Source of the DNA: Sphingomonas alpina
Lineage (GTDB): Bacteria; Pseudomonadota; Alphaproteobacteria; Sphingomonadales; Sphingomonadaceae
Assembly: GCF_014490665.1 (NCBI RefSeq)
Contig: NZ_CP061038.1
Span: forward strand, 4,300,501 to 4,364,500
Length of the DNA stretch: 64,000 nt
Direction of reading: 5' to 3'
The notes under the pieces are model-generated. The model made no database searches. It worked only from the letters and a program-made list of their open reading frames with translations, and had not been told where the DNA came from. The translations under genes were made by a program, and so were the position numbers. How positions within the stretch are numbered: position 1 is the stretch's first letter; each line of letters opens with the position of its first letter. Positions 1 to 8,598 of the stretch are shown here, piece by piece.

Positions 1-1602
1 GGCCTGGCGGCGGACGGCGGTGGCGCGCTCTCGTCGGGTGGTGCGCTCGGCCGTCTGATCCGCGCAGTCGAGACCTTCGGCTTCCACCTCGCCACGCTCG
101 ACCTGCGCCAGAACAGCGCGGTGCATGAGCGCGTGGTTGCCGAACTGCTCAAGGTTGCGGGGGTCGAGGCGGACTATCTCGCGCTCGACGAAGCGGCGCG
201 GGTCTCGTTGCTGCGCGCCGAATTGTCCAATGCGCGGCCGCTGACCAGCAGCTTCGCTGATTATTCGGAGGAAACGACCGGCGAGCTTGCCATCGTCCGC
301 GCCGCCGCCGAGGCGCATGCGAGATACGGCGCGGGCTGTATCACCAACTATATCGTCTCGATGGCGCAGTCGGTGTCCGACCTGCTCGAGATCAACCTGA
401 TGCTGAAGGAATTCGGCCTCTACCGCCCCGGCCCGTCACCGACCGCCGCTATCATGGCGGTGCCGCTGTTCGAGACGATCGGCGATCTGGAGGCGGCGCC
501 CAGGATCATGACCGACTGGCTCGGCCTGCCCGAGATTGCCGCGATCGCGCGCGCGCGCGGACATCAGGAAGTGATGATCGGCTATTCGGATTCGAACAAG
601 GATGGCGGCTATCTCACCTCAACCTGGAGCCTGAGCAAGGCGTCGACCGCATTGAAGCCGGTGTTCGAACAGGCGGGCGTGGCGATGCAGTTGTTCCATG
701 GCCGCGGCGGCGCGGTCGGGCGTGGCGGCGGTTCGTCCTTCGCCGCGATCCGCGCGCAACCGCCGGGCACGGTGCAGGGCCGTATCCGCATCACCGAACA
801 GGGCGAAGTGATCGCCGGCAAATACGGCACGCGCGAAAGCGCGGCGACCAATCTCGAGGCGATGGCGTCGGCGACCCTGCTCGCCAGCCTCGAACCGGAC
901 CAGCTTTCGTCCGCCGATACGGCGCGCTTCGGCGCAGCGATGGACACCATCTCCGGCACCGCGTTCAAGGCGTATCGCGACCTGGTCTATGGCACCGAGG
1001 GCTTCCGCACCTTCTTCCGCCAGATGACGCCGATCGTCGAGATCTCCGGCCTGAAGATCGGCAGCCGCCCGGCAAGCCGCAAACAGTCCGATGCGATCGA
1101 GGATCTGCGCGCGATTCCCTGGGTGTTCAGCTGGGCGCAGGCGCGCGTCATGCTGCCCGGTTGGTACGGTGTCGGCCATGCCATCGCCGCCTTTCCCGAC
1201 AAGGCGCTGCTGGCCGACATGGCCGAGGGCTGGCCGTTCTTCGCCGCAAGCCTTGCCAATATGGAAATGGTGCTGGCCAAGTCCGATATGCGCATCGCCG
1301 AACGCTATGCCACACTGGTCGAGGATGAGGCGTTGCGCGATGGCGTGTTCGGCGCGATCCGATCGGGATGGGACAAGGCGCATGACGGGCTGCTGGAGAT
1401 CACCGGCCAGTCGCGGCTGCTCGCCAAGCATCCCGCGCTGGACGAATCGATCCGACTGCGCCTGCCCTATATCGAACCGCTCAACCTGTTGCAGATCGAA
1501 CTGATCAAGCGCCGCCGCGCGGGCGAGACCGACGAACGGATCGGCGAAGGCATCTTGCTGTCGATCAATGCGATCGCGACGGCGCTGAGGAACTCGGGCT
1601 GA
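1..1602 (+). CDS. ppc: phosphoenolpyruvate carboxylase, C-terminal part (5' end outside window)
   Basis: Carboxylates phosphoenolpyruvate with bicarbonate to oxaloacetate, an anaplerotic cytosolic reaction. The frame is open from base 1; the first codons read GLAADGGGALSSGG and then TFGFHLATLDLRQNS, a conserved PEPC stretch, so the gene begins upstream of the window. Family signatures visible are GYSDSNKDGGY, the glycine-rich loop FHGRGGAVGRGGG, and GRIRITEQGEVIAGKYG. The protein ends in RNSG, a variant of the C-terminal QNTG that packs near the active site. About 533 residues are present of a usual 880-930. The stop codon lies inside a hairpin shared with the convergent thioesterase gene. 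Family assignment is certain; only the N-terminal part is unseen. Confidence 0.97.
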   Translation, partial: GLAADGGGALSSGGALGRLIRAVETFGFHLATLDLRQNSAVHERVVAELLKVAGVEADYLALDEAARVSLLRAELSNARPLTSSFADYSEETTGELAIVRAAAEAHARYGAGCITNYIVSMAQSVSDLLEINLMLKEFGLYRPGPSPTAAIMAVPLFETIGDLEAAPRIMTDWLGLPEIAAIARARGHQEVMIGYSDSNKDGGYLTSTWSLSKASTALKPVFEQAGVAMQLFHGRGGAVGRGGGSSFAAIRAQPPGTVQGRIRITEQGEVIAGKYGTRESAATNLEAMASATLLASLEPDQLSSADTARFGAAMDTISGTAFKAYRDLVYGTEGFRTFFRQMTPIVEISGLKIGSRPASRKQSDAIEDLRAIPWVFSWAQARVMLPGWYGVGHAIAAFPDKALLADMAEGWPFFAASLANMEMVLAKSDMRIAERYATLVEDEALRDGVFGAIRSGWDKAHDGLLEITGQSRLLAKHPALDESIRLRLPYIEPLNLLQIELIKRRRAGETDERIGEGILLSINAIATALRNSG

Positions 1603-1634
1603 CTTGATCCTCCCCGGAACGGGGAGGATCAAGT
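1602..1634. terminator. bidirectional hairpin between ppc and thioesterase gene
   Basis: Perfect 15-bp inverted repeat (1602-1616 against 1620-1634) with a 3-nt loop. It lies between convergent genes and contains the end of the ppc stop codon and the complete stop codon of the minus-strand gene. There is no long T-run on either side, so strong intrinsic termination is inferred from position and stem stability. Confidence 0.75.
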
Positions 1635-2018
1635 GAGGAACGGCGCGGCCAGCTCCGGGCGGACGCGCTGCAGCCGCCCCGTCGCGCGGTCGAGCAGCGC
1701 CCAGGTCGACACCGCCTCGACCTTCACCTTGCCGTCAGGCCCGGTGAAGCGAACATGGCGGTCGAAACGCGCGCCACGTGGCGGCTCCGGCACCCAGGTT
1801 TCGCCGGTCACCGTTTCCCCGGCGCCGACATTGCCGCGATAGTCGATCTCATGCCGGGTCACGACCCAGATATAGGCCGCCTGCTGTTCGGCCGAAGCAA
1901 TCGTCGTCCAGTGCGTGACGGCGATGTCCTGGATCCACTTCACCCACACCGCATTGTTGACGTGACCGAGTTCATCGATGTCGTCGGGGGACGCGGTGAT
2001 GGTGAGGGTGAAGGGCAT
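1629..2018 (-). CDS. acyl-CoA thioesterase, hotdog fold (YbgC/4HBT type)
   Basis: A 129-residue single hotdog domain. The N-terminal motif DIDELGHVNNAVWVKW matches the 4-hydroxybenzoyl-CoA thioesterase/YbgC signature, in which the Asp-x-x-Gly-His-Val-Asn-Asn stretch carries the catalytic Asp and binds the thioester. Expected role is cytosolic hydrolysis of acyl-CoA or acyl-ACP thioesters; the substrate cannot be read from sequence. It begins 3 nt after the stop of the upstream S9 peptidase gene, so the two are probably one transcript. Length is normal for the family. Confidence 0.88.
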   Translation of the reverse strand: MPFTLTITASPDDIDELGHVNNAVWVKWIQDIAVTHWTTIASAEQQAAYIWVVTRHEIDYRGNVGAGETVTGETWVPEPPRGARFDRHVRFTGPDGKVKVEAVSTWALLDRATGRLQRVRPELAAPFLT

Positions 2019-2021
2019 TGT

Positions 2022-4079
2022 TCAGGCTTCGACCCCCAATTGCCACAGCACGAACGCATGCTCCTCCGCCGCTTCGCGCAGGCTTTCGAACCGGCCCGAC
2101 TTGCCGCCATGCCCCGCCCCCATATTGGTCTTGAGCAGTAGCAGATTGTCGTCCGTCTTGGTCGCGCGCAGCTTCGCTGCCCATTTCGCCGGTTCCCAAT
2201 AGGTCACGCGCGGGTCGTTCAGGCCGCCCGAGATGAACATCGGCGGATAGGCCTGGGCCGTGACCTGATCATAGGGCGAATAGCCCTGGATCAGCTCGAA
2301 CGCTGCCTTGTCCTCGATCGGGTTACCCCATTCGGGCCATTCGCCCGGGGTCAGCGGCAGATCCGCATCGAGCATGGTGTTGAGCACATCGACGAACGGC
2401 ACATCGGCGATCACCGCACCCCATAGCTCAGGGTCGGAATTGACCACCGCGCCCATCAGTTCGCCGCCGGCCGAGCGACCAGCGATGGCGATCTTCCCAG
2501 CGCTGGTCCAGCCGTCCGCGATCAGGCCCTTCGCGACATCGACGAAATCGTTGAAGGTGTTGGCGCGCTTCTCCAACTTGCCGTCGAGATACCATTGCTG
2601 GCCGAGATCGTCACCGCCGCGGATATGCGCGATGGCATAAGCGAAGCCGCGATCGAGCAATGACAATCGACCGGTCGAGAAGCCCGGCGGGATGGCATAG
2701 CCGTACGCGCCATAGGCATAGAGGAAGAGCGGCGCCGAGCCGTCGCGCGGAAAGTCCTTGGGATAGACGATCGACACCGGCACCTCGGTGCCGTCGCGCG
2801 CGGTGATCCTGAGCCGCTCGGTCGCGTATTTGCTCGCGTCGTAACCGCTCGGGATTTCCTGCACCTTGAGCGTGGTCAGGGTGCCGGTCGCGACGTCATA
2901 ATCATATTCGGTGCCCGGCGTGACCATCGATTCATAGCCGACGCGCAGCACCTGCATGTCATATTCGGGATTGTTGCCGAGCCCCGCGTCATAGCTCGCC
3001 TCGGGAAAGGCGATCCGCTTCGGCAGGCCGCCCTCATAGGAATGGATCTCGATCTGATCGAGGCCGTCTTCACGCCCGTCGACGATGAAGAAGTCGCGGA
3101 AGCATTCCACCCCGGTCATGTAGAAATGCCGCGACGGACCGATCAGTTCAGTCCATTCGCCGGGCGCTTCGATGCTTGCGGTGCACAGGCGGAAGTTCGG
3201 GTCGGTATCGTTGGTGTGGATGAAGAGCGTGCCGTCATGCTCATCGACATCATATTCGCGCCCCACTTTCCGCGCCGACACCAGCAAGGGCGTGGCGAGC
3301 GGTTCGTTGGCGGGCAGCAGATAGACTTCGCTCGTCACATGGTCACCGCTGGCGAGGACGATCCATTTACGCGAGCTGGTCTCCGACACACCGACGCGGA
3401 AGCCTTCATCGGCTTCCTTGAACAGCTCCACATCGTCGGCGATCGGCGTGCCGAGCTTGTGATACCGCACATTGTCGGTGCGCCATTGGTCATTGGCGAG
3501 ACCGTAGAGGAAGCCGGTCGAATCCGAGGTCCAGACGATTTCCGACAACATGCCGGGAATGACATCGGGCAGATGATCGCCGCTGGTCAGGTCCTTGACC
3601 CGCACCTCGAACCGCTCCGAGCCATTATCGTCGATCGCATAAGCGAGATAACGCCCATCCTCGCTGACCGAGAAAGCGCCGAGCCGGAAATATTCCTTGC
3701 CCTCGGCCAAAGCCGGTTCGTCGAGGATCAACACATCCTCACCGCCCGTCACGGGCTTGCGCCACCATTTGCGATACTGGCCGCCGGTTTCGAACGCGGT
3801 CCAGTAAAGCCAGTCGCCATCCTTTTGCGGGACCGACGCATCATCCTCCTTGATGCGCCCCTTCATCTCTTCATAGAGCCGGTCGGTCAGCGCCTTGTGC
3901 GGCGCCATCACGTTCTCGAAATAGGCGTTCTCGGCCTCGAGATAGGCGAGCACATCCTTGTCGGTGACCTCCGGGTACCCCGGATCCTTGAGCCAGGCGT
4001 AAGGATCTTCGATCGTGACGCCGTGGGTGGTGAAGCTGTGCTGGCGCCGTTCGGCGATGGGAGGCGTTGAGACTGTCAT
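2022..4079 (-). CDS. ptrB: S9 family oligopeptidase (protease II / oligopeptidase B type)
   Basis: A 685-residue prolyl-oligopeptidase-family serine peptidase. The N-terminal ~400 residues form the beta-propeller gate (for example EDPYAWLKD near residue 20) and the C-terminal third is an alpha/beta hydrolase. The nucleophile is Ser536 in GRSAGGELMG; Asp is in GGLNDPRVTYWEPAKW and His in MGAGHGGKSGRFE. The stretch IRGGDDLGQQWYLDGK is typical of oligopeptidase B, which cleaves short peptides after basic residues. There is no signal peptide, so it is cytosolic. The thioesterase follows after 3 nt. Length fits the family. Exact peptide specificity is inferred from homology only. Confidence 0.92.
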   Translation of the reverse strand: MTVSTPPIAERRQHSFTTHGVTIEDPYAWLKDPGYPEVTDKDVLAYLEAENAYFENVMAPHKALTDRLYEEMKGRIKEDDASVPQKDGDWLYWTAFETGGQYRKWWRKPVTGGEDVLILDEPALAEGKEYFRLGAFSVSEDGRYLAYAIDDNGSERFEVRVKDLTSGDHLPDVIPGMLSEIVWTSDSTGFLYGLANDQWRTDNVRYHKLGTPIADDVELFKEADEGFRVGVSETSSRKWIVLASGDHVTSEVYLLPANEPLATPLLVSARKVGREYDVDEHDGTLFIHTNDTDPNFRLCTASIEAPGEWTELIGPSRHFYMTGVECFRDFFIVDGREDGLDQIEIHSYEGGLPKRIAFPEASYDAGLGNNPEYDMQVLRVGYESMVTPGTEYDYDVATGTLTTLKVQEIPSGYDASKYATERLRITARDGTEVPVSIVYPKDFPRDGSAPLFLYAYGAYGYAIPPGFSTGRLSLLDRGFAYAIAHIRGGDDLGQQWYLDGKLEKRANTFNDFVDVAKGLIADGWTSAGKIAIAGRSAGGELMGAVVNSDPELWGAVIADVPFVDVLNTMLDADLPLTPGEWPEWGNPIEDKAAFELIQGYSPYDQVTAQAYPPMFISGGLNDPRVTYWEPAKWAAKLRATKTDDNLLLLKTNMGAGHGGKSGRFESLREAAEEHAFVLWQLGVEA

Positions 4080-4232
4080 TCCCGCCTCTTAGCGTGATGG
4101 CCGGGCTTGTCGAAGCCTGCGATGCGGATTGGGCGATCGCCTGTCGCGGTTGAATCGCACCGGCCCGAGTTGCCCGGCACGGCCAAAGGCATAGAAGTCC
4201 ATCCTGATTTTCACGATAAGTGGACCGGCCGC

Positions 4233-4652
4233 ATGATCTCCCGCACCGCCAGCTGCCATTGCGGACAACTCGACCTGACATGCGCGGGCGACCCGCGAAA
4301 GATTTCCATGTGTCACTGCGTGCAATGCCAACGCCGGACCGGCAGCCTGTTCAGCGTCGCCGTCTTCTATGCCCGCGACCAGGTGACGATCGATACCGGA
4401 ACGACGCACAGCTTCGAACGCCAGTCCGCCAGTGGGTTTCCGGTTGCATTCCATTTCTGTCCCCAGTGCGGCTCGAACCTGTTCTGGGAGCCGGCGCGGA
4501 TGCCGCATCTGATCGGGGTTGCCGCCGGCGCGTTTGCCGATCCGGGCTTTCCGCCGCCGGAGCAAGCGGTGTGGATGAAGGAAAGCCATCCCTGGCTCAT
4601 CCTTCCGGACAGGATCGCGGCCTTCGACACCAATCCGCCGCCTCGCGCCTGA
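4233..4652 (+). CDS. GFA-family zinc protein (glutathione-dependent formaldehyde-activating enzyme-like)
   Basis: A 139-residue protein of the GFA/CENP-V fold. Zinc ligands are visible as SCHCGQ near residue 8, CHCVQC near residue 30 and CPQCGS near residue 78. The same frame is open upstream to an ATG at 4107, which would add 42 residues without family resemblance, so the ATG at 4233 directly before RTASCHCGQ is preferred. Some members were linked to formaldehyde-glutathione adducts, but the function of most is unproven. It stands alone between divergent ptrB and the downstream pair. Confidence 0.85.
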   Translation: MISRTASCHCGQLDLTCAGDPRKISMCHCVQCQRRTGSLFSVAVFYARDQVTIDTGTTHSFERQSASGFPVAFHFCPQCGSNLFWEPARMPHLIGVAAGAFADPGFPPPEQAVWMKESHPWLILPDRIAAFDTNPPPRA

Positions 4653-4694
4653 CACGCGCGCATGCGAAGCGGGGGTGCGATCGCTGCGGATCAC

Positions 4695-4723
4695 TTGACA
4701 AATAACTCATATTGAGTTAGTAG
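4695..4723 (+). promoter_or_regulatory. candidate sigma-70 promoter with overlapping palindromic operator
   Basis: A perfect TTGACA -35 hexamer at 4695-4700 is followed by a 17-nt spacer and a weak -10 around 4718-4723. The spacer holds a perfect 7-bp inverted repeat, TAACTCA-TAT-TGAGTTA (4703-4719), well placed for a repressor to block RNA polymerase. The AT-rich stretch stands out from its GC-rich surroundings. AGGAA at 4722-4726 serves as ribosome-binding site for the ATG at 4732. The regulator is not identifiable from this window. Confidence 0.6.
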
Positions 4724-4731
4724 GAATATAG

Positions 4732-5307
4732 ATGAGCGAGACCCCGCGTCTGCCCTCTGCGGTGCTTGACCACCCAGTCTGGTCGAAGCTCTTCCATTAC
4801 ACCATCGGTCCTGAAAACGCCGCGCTATCCTTCGAACAGCGCCTGGCGCGCGAGAACGGCTGGCGCGCCGATTTCACGCGCCGCGTGATCGAAGAATATC
4901 ACCGCTTCGTCTTTCTCGCGACCGTAGCGGGCCATGAGGTGACGCCGTCCGATGCGGTCGATCAGGCGTGGCACCTGCACCTCACGTACACGCGCGACTA
5001 TTGGGAGCGCTTCTGCCCGACCGTCATCGGGCGGCCGCTGCATCACGGCCCGACCGCCGGCGGCGCGGACGAGCAGCACCGCTTCTTCGACCAATATGCG
5101 GCGACGCTTGCAGCCTATGAACACTGGTTCGGCCAGACACCGCCGGCGGACATCTGGCCCGATGCGCGCCGCCGCTTCTTTCGTGACCCGCTTGCGCGCC
5201 GTGTGGATCCCGCCACCGCCTTCATCCTGCCACGCCGCACCACGCTGGTTGTGCTCGGCGCGCTCGCCATCCTTGCACTTTCGATCTTGTGGCTGTCCCT
5301 GACGTGA
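4732..5307 (+). CDS. glycine-rich domain-containing-like membrane protein
   Basis: A 191-residue protein resembling the GRDP-like family (PF07173-type), recognised by VDQAWHLHLTYTRDYWERFC and conserved His/Trp positions in the first 130 residues. One hydrophobic segment near the C-terminus (TLVVLGALAILALSILWLSL) suggests a C-terminal membrane anchor. No enzymatic function is known to me for bacterial members. The TIGR04222-type gene begins 13 nt downstream, and such pairs look functionally linked. It sits directly behind the promoter/operator candidate at 4695-4723. Confidence 0.75.
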   Translation: MSETPRLPSAVLDHPVWSKLFHYTIGPENAALSFEQRLARENGWRADFTRRVIEEYHRFVFLATVAGHEVTPSDAVDQAWHLHLTYTRDYWERFCPTVIGRPLHHGPTAGGADEQHRFFDQYAATLAAYEHWFGQTPPADIWPDARRRFFRDPLARRVDPATAFILPRRTTLVVLGALAILALSILWLSLT

Positions 5308-5320
5308 AGGAGAAGACGTG

Positions 5321-6154
5321 ATGTCGCTCGGACCTTTCGACTTGCCCGGACCCGAATTCCTGCTTCTCTATGTGACCCTGCTGTTCCTGGTGATCGCCGC
5401 CGGGCGGATCATCCCGCGCTGGCTGAAGCCCGAAGGGCGCGACGGCATGATCCACGATCCGGATCAGCTCGCACTGCTCGGCGGCGGCAAGATGCGCCTC
5501 GCCGATACGGTCGTCGCCCGAATGCTGCAGAAGGGGCTCCTCGCGGTCCCCGACAAGCACGGCTTCGCGATCGGCGGTCTGCCCAGCGGACAGAATGCGC
5601 TCGAACGCGCGGTGCTCGCACTCCCCTCACCGCTCCACTGGCCGACGCTTGCCACAACCATCGCCGGGAATGCCGCACCGGTCGAACGCGCGTTGATCGA
5701 TCGCGGGCTGCTGATGGACCAGGCGACAATGCTCCAGATGCGTTTCTGGCAGACCCTGCCCTATCTGATGCTGCTCGTCTTTGGCGCGACCAAATGGGAA
5801 GTGGGCACATTGCGCGACAAGCCGGTCGGTTTCCTGACGATCCTGCTGGTGATCACCGCGGTGCTCGCGGTGGTCCGCTGGGTCCGCATCGACCGGCTGA
5901 CCCGGGGCGGTCGCGCCGTGCTCAGGCGCGCGCGCGACCAGGCCGATCGTCTGCGCCGCGCGCCGCTGCCGCAGGAAACCGATCTTGCGGTCGCGCTGTT
6001 CGGGACGACGGTGCTGGTCGGGTCGAGCTGGTCGGGCTTTCACACCATGCGCAGCCAGCCGGGCAGTGATGGCGGGTCGAGCGGCGGTGGCGGTGATGGC
6101 GGTGGCGGGAGCGGCTGTGGCGGCGGTGGGTGCGGCGGCTGCGGCGGCGGCTGA
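5321..6154 (+). CDS. TIGR04222-type membrane protein with Gly/Cys-rich tail
   Basis: A 277-residue protein. An N-terminal membrane segment (FLLLYVTLLFLVIAAGRII) is followed by a cytosolic part beginning DPDQLALLGGGKMRLADTVVARML, the family hallmark, then two central hydrophobic segments (around residues 145-185). The C-terminus ends in a tail of almost only Gly and Cys (GGGGSGCGGGGCGGCGGG), as in related proteins. The GTG at 5318 immediately precedes ATG 5321; GAAGGAG at 5306-5312 fits the ATG best. Function unknown. The cysteine-rich tail could bind metal or form disulfides, but that is a guess. Confidence 0.75.
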   Translation: MSLGPFDLPGPEFLLLYVTLLFLVIAAGRIIPRWLKPEGRDGMIHDPDQLALLGGGKMRLADTVVARMLQKGLLAVPDKHGFAIGGLPSGQNALERAVLALPSPLHWPTLATTIAGNAAPVERALIDRGLLMDQATMLQMRFWQTLPYLMLLVFGATKWEVGTLRDKPVGFLTILLVITAVLAVVRWVRIDRLTRGGRAVLRRARDQADRLRRAPLPQETDLAVALFGTTVLVGSSWSGFHTMRSQPGSDGGSSGGGGDGGGGSGCGGGGCGGCGGG

Positions 6155-6229
6155 ACCGGGACCAGTCGCCAAGCCGCATCGGGCGGTTTAAGGGTGTTCC
6201 ATCAACAACATCTCGCCCGGATCTCCCCC

Positions 6230-8026
6230 ATGTCCAGCTATGCCGATCGCCTTTCCGCCCTTCGCGAACAATTGAAGCGCGACCGTCTCGACGGCTTCGT
6301 CGTGCCGCTGACCGATGAGCATATGTCCGAATATGTCGGCGCCTATGCGCAGCGGCTTGCCTGGCTGACGGGGTTCCAGGGGTCGGCGGGCAGCGCCGTC
6401 GTCCTGCCCGAACAGGCGGCGATCTTCACCGACGGGCGCTATACGCTGCAGGTGCGCCAGCAGGTCGATGGCGATCATTGGCAGTTCGTGTCGGTGCCGG
6501 CGACCAGCGTCGCCGGCTGGCTCGGCGAGCATGCCGCCAAGGGCGGGCGGATCGGTTACGATCCGTGGCTGCACACCAGCGCCTGGGTGGCCGAGGCGAA
6601 GAAAGCGCTGGCTGCGCGTGGCGCGGAGCTGGTCGCGGTCGATACCAACCCGATCGACGCGGTATGGCCCGACCGGCCCGCGCCATCGGACGCGCGGCTG
6701 GTGGTGCAGAACGACGCCCAGGCCGGCGCGTCGTCCGCGGCCAAGCGCGCGGAGATCGCCGACTGGCTGGCCGAGCGCAAGGCCGATGCCGTGGTGCTGA
6801 CCGCGCTCGATTCGATCGCCTGGACGCTCAATGTGCGGGGCCAGGACGTTGCGCATACCCCGGTCGCGCTCGCCTATGCGATCGTCGATGCCGACGGCAC
6901 CGCCGACCTGTTCGTCGCGTCGGACAAGATCGACGAGACGGTGCGCCAGCATCTCGGCAATGCGATTCGCGTACAGGATCGTGCAGCCTTTCCGGCAGCG
7001 CTCGGCAGCTATGCCGGCAAGCGCATCGCCGCCGATCCGGAACGCGCGGTCGCGGCAATCTTCGACCGGCTCGAACTGGGCGGCGCCAAGGTGCTGGCAT
7101 TGCGCGATCCAGTGGTGCTGGCCAAGGCGATGAAGAATCCGGTCGAGATTGCCGGTCACCGCGCCGCATCGGCGCGCGACGGCGCGGCGCTGGCGCGGTT
7201 CCTGCGCTGGGTCGAAGCCGAAGCGCCCAAAGGCGGGCAGACCGAGCTGAGCTGCGTCGCCAAGCTGCAGGAATTCCGCGAAGCGACCGGCGTGCTCAAG
7301 GACACATCGTTCGACACCATCTCCGCCACCGGCGAGCACGGCGCGAGCCCGCATTATCATTCGACGCCCGAGTCGAACGTACCGCTTGAACCGGGCCAGC
7401 TCTATCTGGTCGATTCGGGCGGGCAATATGCCGACGGCACCACCGATGTGACGCGCGTGCTGCCGATCGGCCAGCCGACAGACGAGATGCGCGACCGCTT
7501 CACTCGCGTGCTCAAGGGCCATATCGGCCTTGCCACCGCGATCTTCCCGCCCGGCACCAATGGCGGCCAGCTCGACGGGTTCGCGCGGCGGCCATTGTGG
7601 GAAGCGGGGCTCGATTATGCGCATGGCACCGGCCATGGCGTCGGCGCCTATCTGTCGGTCCATGAAGGCCCGCAGCGCATCGCCCAGCCCAATTATCCCG
7701 GCGGCGGCCCGAGCGAGCCCTTGCGTGCCGGAATGATCATCTCGAACGAGCCCGGCTATTACAAGGCCGGCGAATACGGCATCCGGATCGAGAATCTGAT
7801 CCTGGTCGAGGAACGCGAGATCGCCGGCGGCGATGCGCCGATGCTCGGGTTCGAGACATTGACCTTCTGCCCGATCGAACGCTCGCTGATCGTGCCTGAA
7901 ATGCTCACCTCGGCCGAGCGCGGCTGGCTCAATGCCTATCATGCCAAGGTGCTCGAAATTCTCGGGCCCCAGATGAGCGGCGATGAGCTGGAGTGGCTTG
8001 AGGAGAAATGTGCGCCGATCGGCTAG
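6230..8026 (+). CDS. Xaa-Pro aminopeptidase (M24B, aminopeptidase P family)
   Basis: A 598-residue metallopeptidase that removes N-terminal residues preceding proline. It is the long, three-domain form: two creatinase-like N-terminal domains, then the pita-bread catalytic domain and a short C-terminal extension. Metal-binding motifs are DSGGQYADGTTDVTR, HGTGHGVGAYLSVHEGP and NEPGYYKAGEYGIRIEN. The frame also reaches a GTG at 6194, but ATG 6230 (MSSYADRLSALREQL) matches the normal N-terminus. No signal peptide, so cytosolic. Length is typical of the long form. Confidence 0.93.
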   Translation: MSSYADRLSALREQLKRDRLDGFVVPLTDEHMSEYVGAYAQRLAWLTGFQGSAGSAVVLPEQAAIFTDGRYTLQVRQQVDGDHWQFVSVPATSVAGWLGEHAAKGGRIGYDPWLHTSAWVAEAKKALAARGAELVAVDTNPIDAVWPDRPAPSDARLVVQNDAQAGASSAAKRAEIADWLAERKADAVVLTALDSIAWTLNVRGQDVAHTPVALAYAIVDADGTADLFVASDKIDETVRQHLGNAIRVQDRAAFPAALGSYAGKRIAADPERAVAAIFDRLELGGAKVLALRDPVVLAKAMKNPVEIAGHRAASARDGAALARFLRWVEAEAPKGGQTELSCVAKLQEFREATGVLKDTSFDTISATGEHGASPHYHSTPESNVPLEPGQLYLVDSGGQYADGTTDVTRVLPIGQPTDEMRDRFTRVLKGHIGLATAIFPPGTNGGQLDGFARRPLWEAGLDYAHGTGHGVGAYLSVHEGPQRIAQPNYPGGGPSEPLRAGMIISNEPGYYKAGEYGIRIENLILVEEREIAGGDAPMLGFETLTFCPIERSLIVPEMLTSAERGWLNAYHAKVLEILGPQMSGDELEWLEEKCAPIG

Positions 8027-8063
8027 GTCGCCAGGCCCGCGCCCCCGAGTCGCACCTATCGAC

Positions 8064-8260
8064 CGCTGTTATTTTCCGAATAAAAAAAGCTACCCCTGTT
8101 AAGTTGGATTTTCGGCGGAAATCTTTGCTGCTTCGCCAGTAACTTACGCCTTCCCACCCCTGTTATGAAGAACAGGGGTGGGAACAGCGCGGAACAGGGG
8201 TCGCGCCGCCCGGAACAGCGGTCGGGACGCTGATTTTTTTCAAGATGAGAAAGAGCGCGA
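8064..8260 (+). repeat. structured intergenic repeat, copy A (word ACCCCTGTT)
   Basis: First of three related elements. Forward words ACCCCTGTT are at 8092-8100 and 8156-8164; inverted words AACAGGGGT are at 8171-8179 and 8193-8201. The second forward and first inverted word form a perfect 14-bp hairpin (8151-8164 with 8171-8184, 6-nt loop). Scaffold shared with the other copies: CTGTTATTTTC, then CTGTTAAGTTGGATTTTC 30 nt later, CCAGTAACTTAC, and a tail ATGAGAAAGAGCG. It begins 38 nt after the aminopeptidase stop and precedes a convergent small gene. Function unknown. Confidence 0.85.
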
Positions 8261-8321
8261 GCGAAAAACCCGCAGGCATTCCGTCCGGCCCTACCCTGTC
8301 ATGAACCACAGGCGTGTTGAA

Positions 8322-8453
8322 TCAGGCGTCGGGGTCGCTCTTTTCCTCACGCGGCGCCGGCGCCTCCACACCCCGCGCCTGAGCCTTGCGCCGCTTCAGA
8401 TTCTCGCGCAGCGCCGCCGCCAATCGGGCGGCCTTTTCGTCCTTATCACTCAT
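8322..8453 (-). CDS. small basic conserved-looking protein (43 aa)
   Basis: An ATG at 8453 (minus strand) opens 43 codons to a TGA at 8322. The sequence starts MSDKDEKAARLAAALRENLK, continues RRKAQARG and ends in an acidic EEKSDPDA tail. The Lys/Arg-rich amphipathic helix (AARLAAALRENLKRRKAQ) resembles small unannotated proteins I recall from sphingomonads; that is memory, not a search. No function can be assigned. It is divergent from tRNA-Thr and convergent with repeat copy A. Confidence 0.65.
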   Translation of the reverse strand: MSDKDEKAARLAAALRENLKRRKAQARGVEAPAPREEKSDPDA

Positions 8454-8468
8454 ATCGACGCCTTCGCC

Positions 8469-8497
8469 TTGACAATCCTGCCGCCCTCGTCTCTTAG
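8469..8497 (+). promoter_or_regulatory. candidate promoter of tRNA-Thr
   Basis: TTGACA at 8469-8474 is followed 17 nt later by TCTTAG (8492-8497), about 27 nt before the tRNA. A 7-bp hairpin (8504-8510 with 8515-8521) lies just upstream of the mature 5' end. The -35 is perfect; the -10 is weak. Confidence 0.5.
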
Positions 8498-8523
8498 GCG
8501 CGCTCCGCTCGCAAGAGCGGAAT

Positions 8524-8598
<75 letters not shown>

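Noticed and set aside
5627..6172. Minus-strand Ala/Arg/Thr-rich frame opposite the TIGR04222 gene
   Set aside because: Antisense of the Gly/Cys tail; composition artefact.
6188..7942. 584-codon minus-strand frame opposite aminopeptidase P
   Set aside because: Shadow frame; no recognizable domain, while the plus strand encodes a complete M24B peptidase.
8064..8260. Insertion sequence or phage remnant
   Set aside because: No transposase or integrase frame; only structured non-coding repeat sequence shared with two other intergenic sites.
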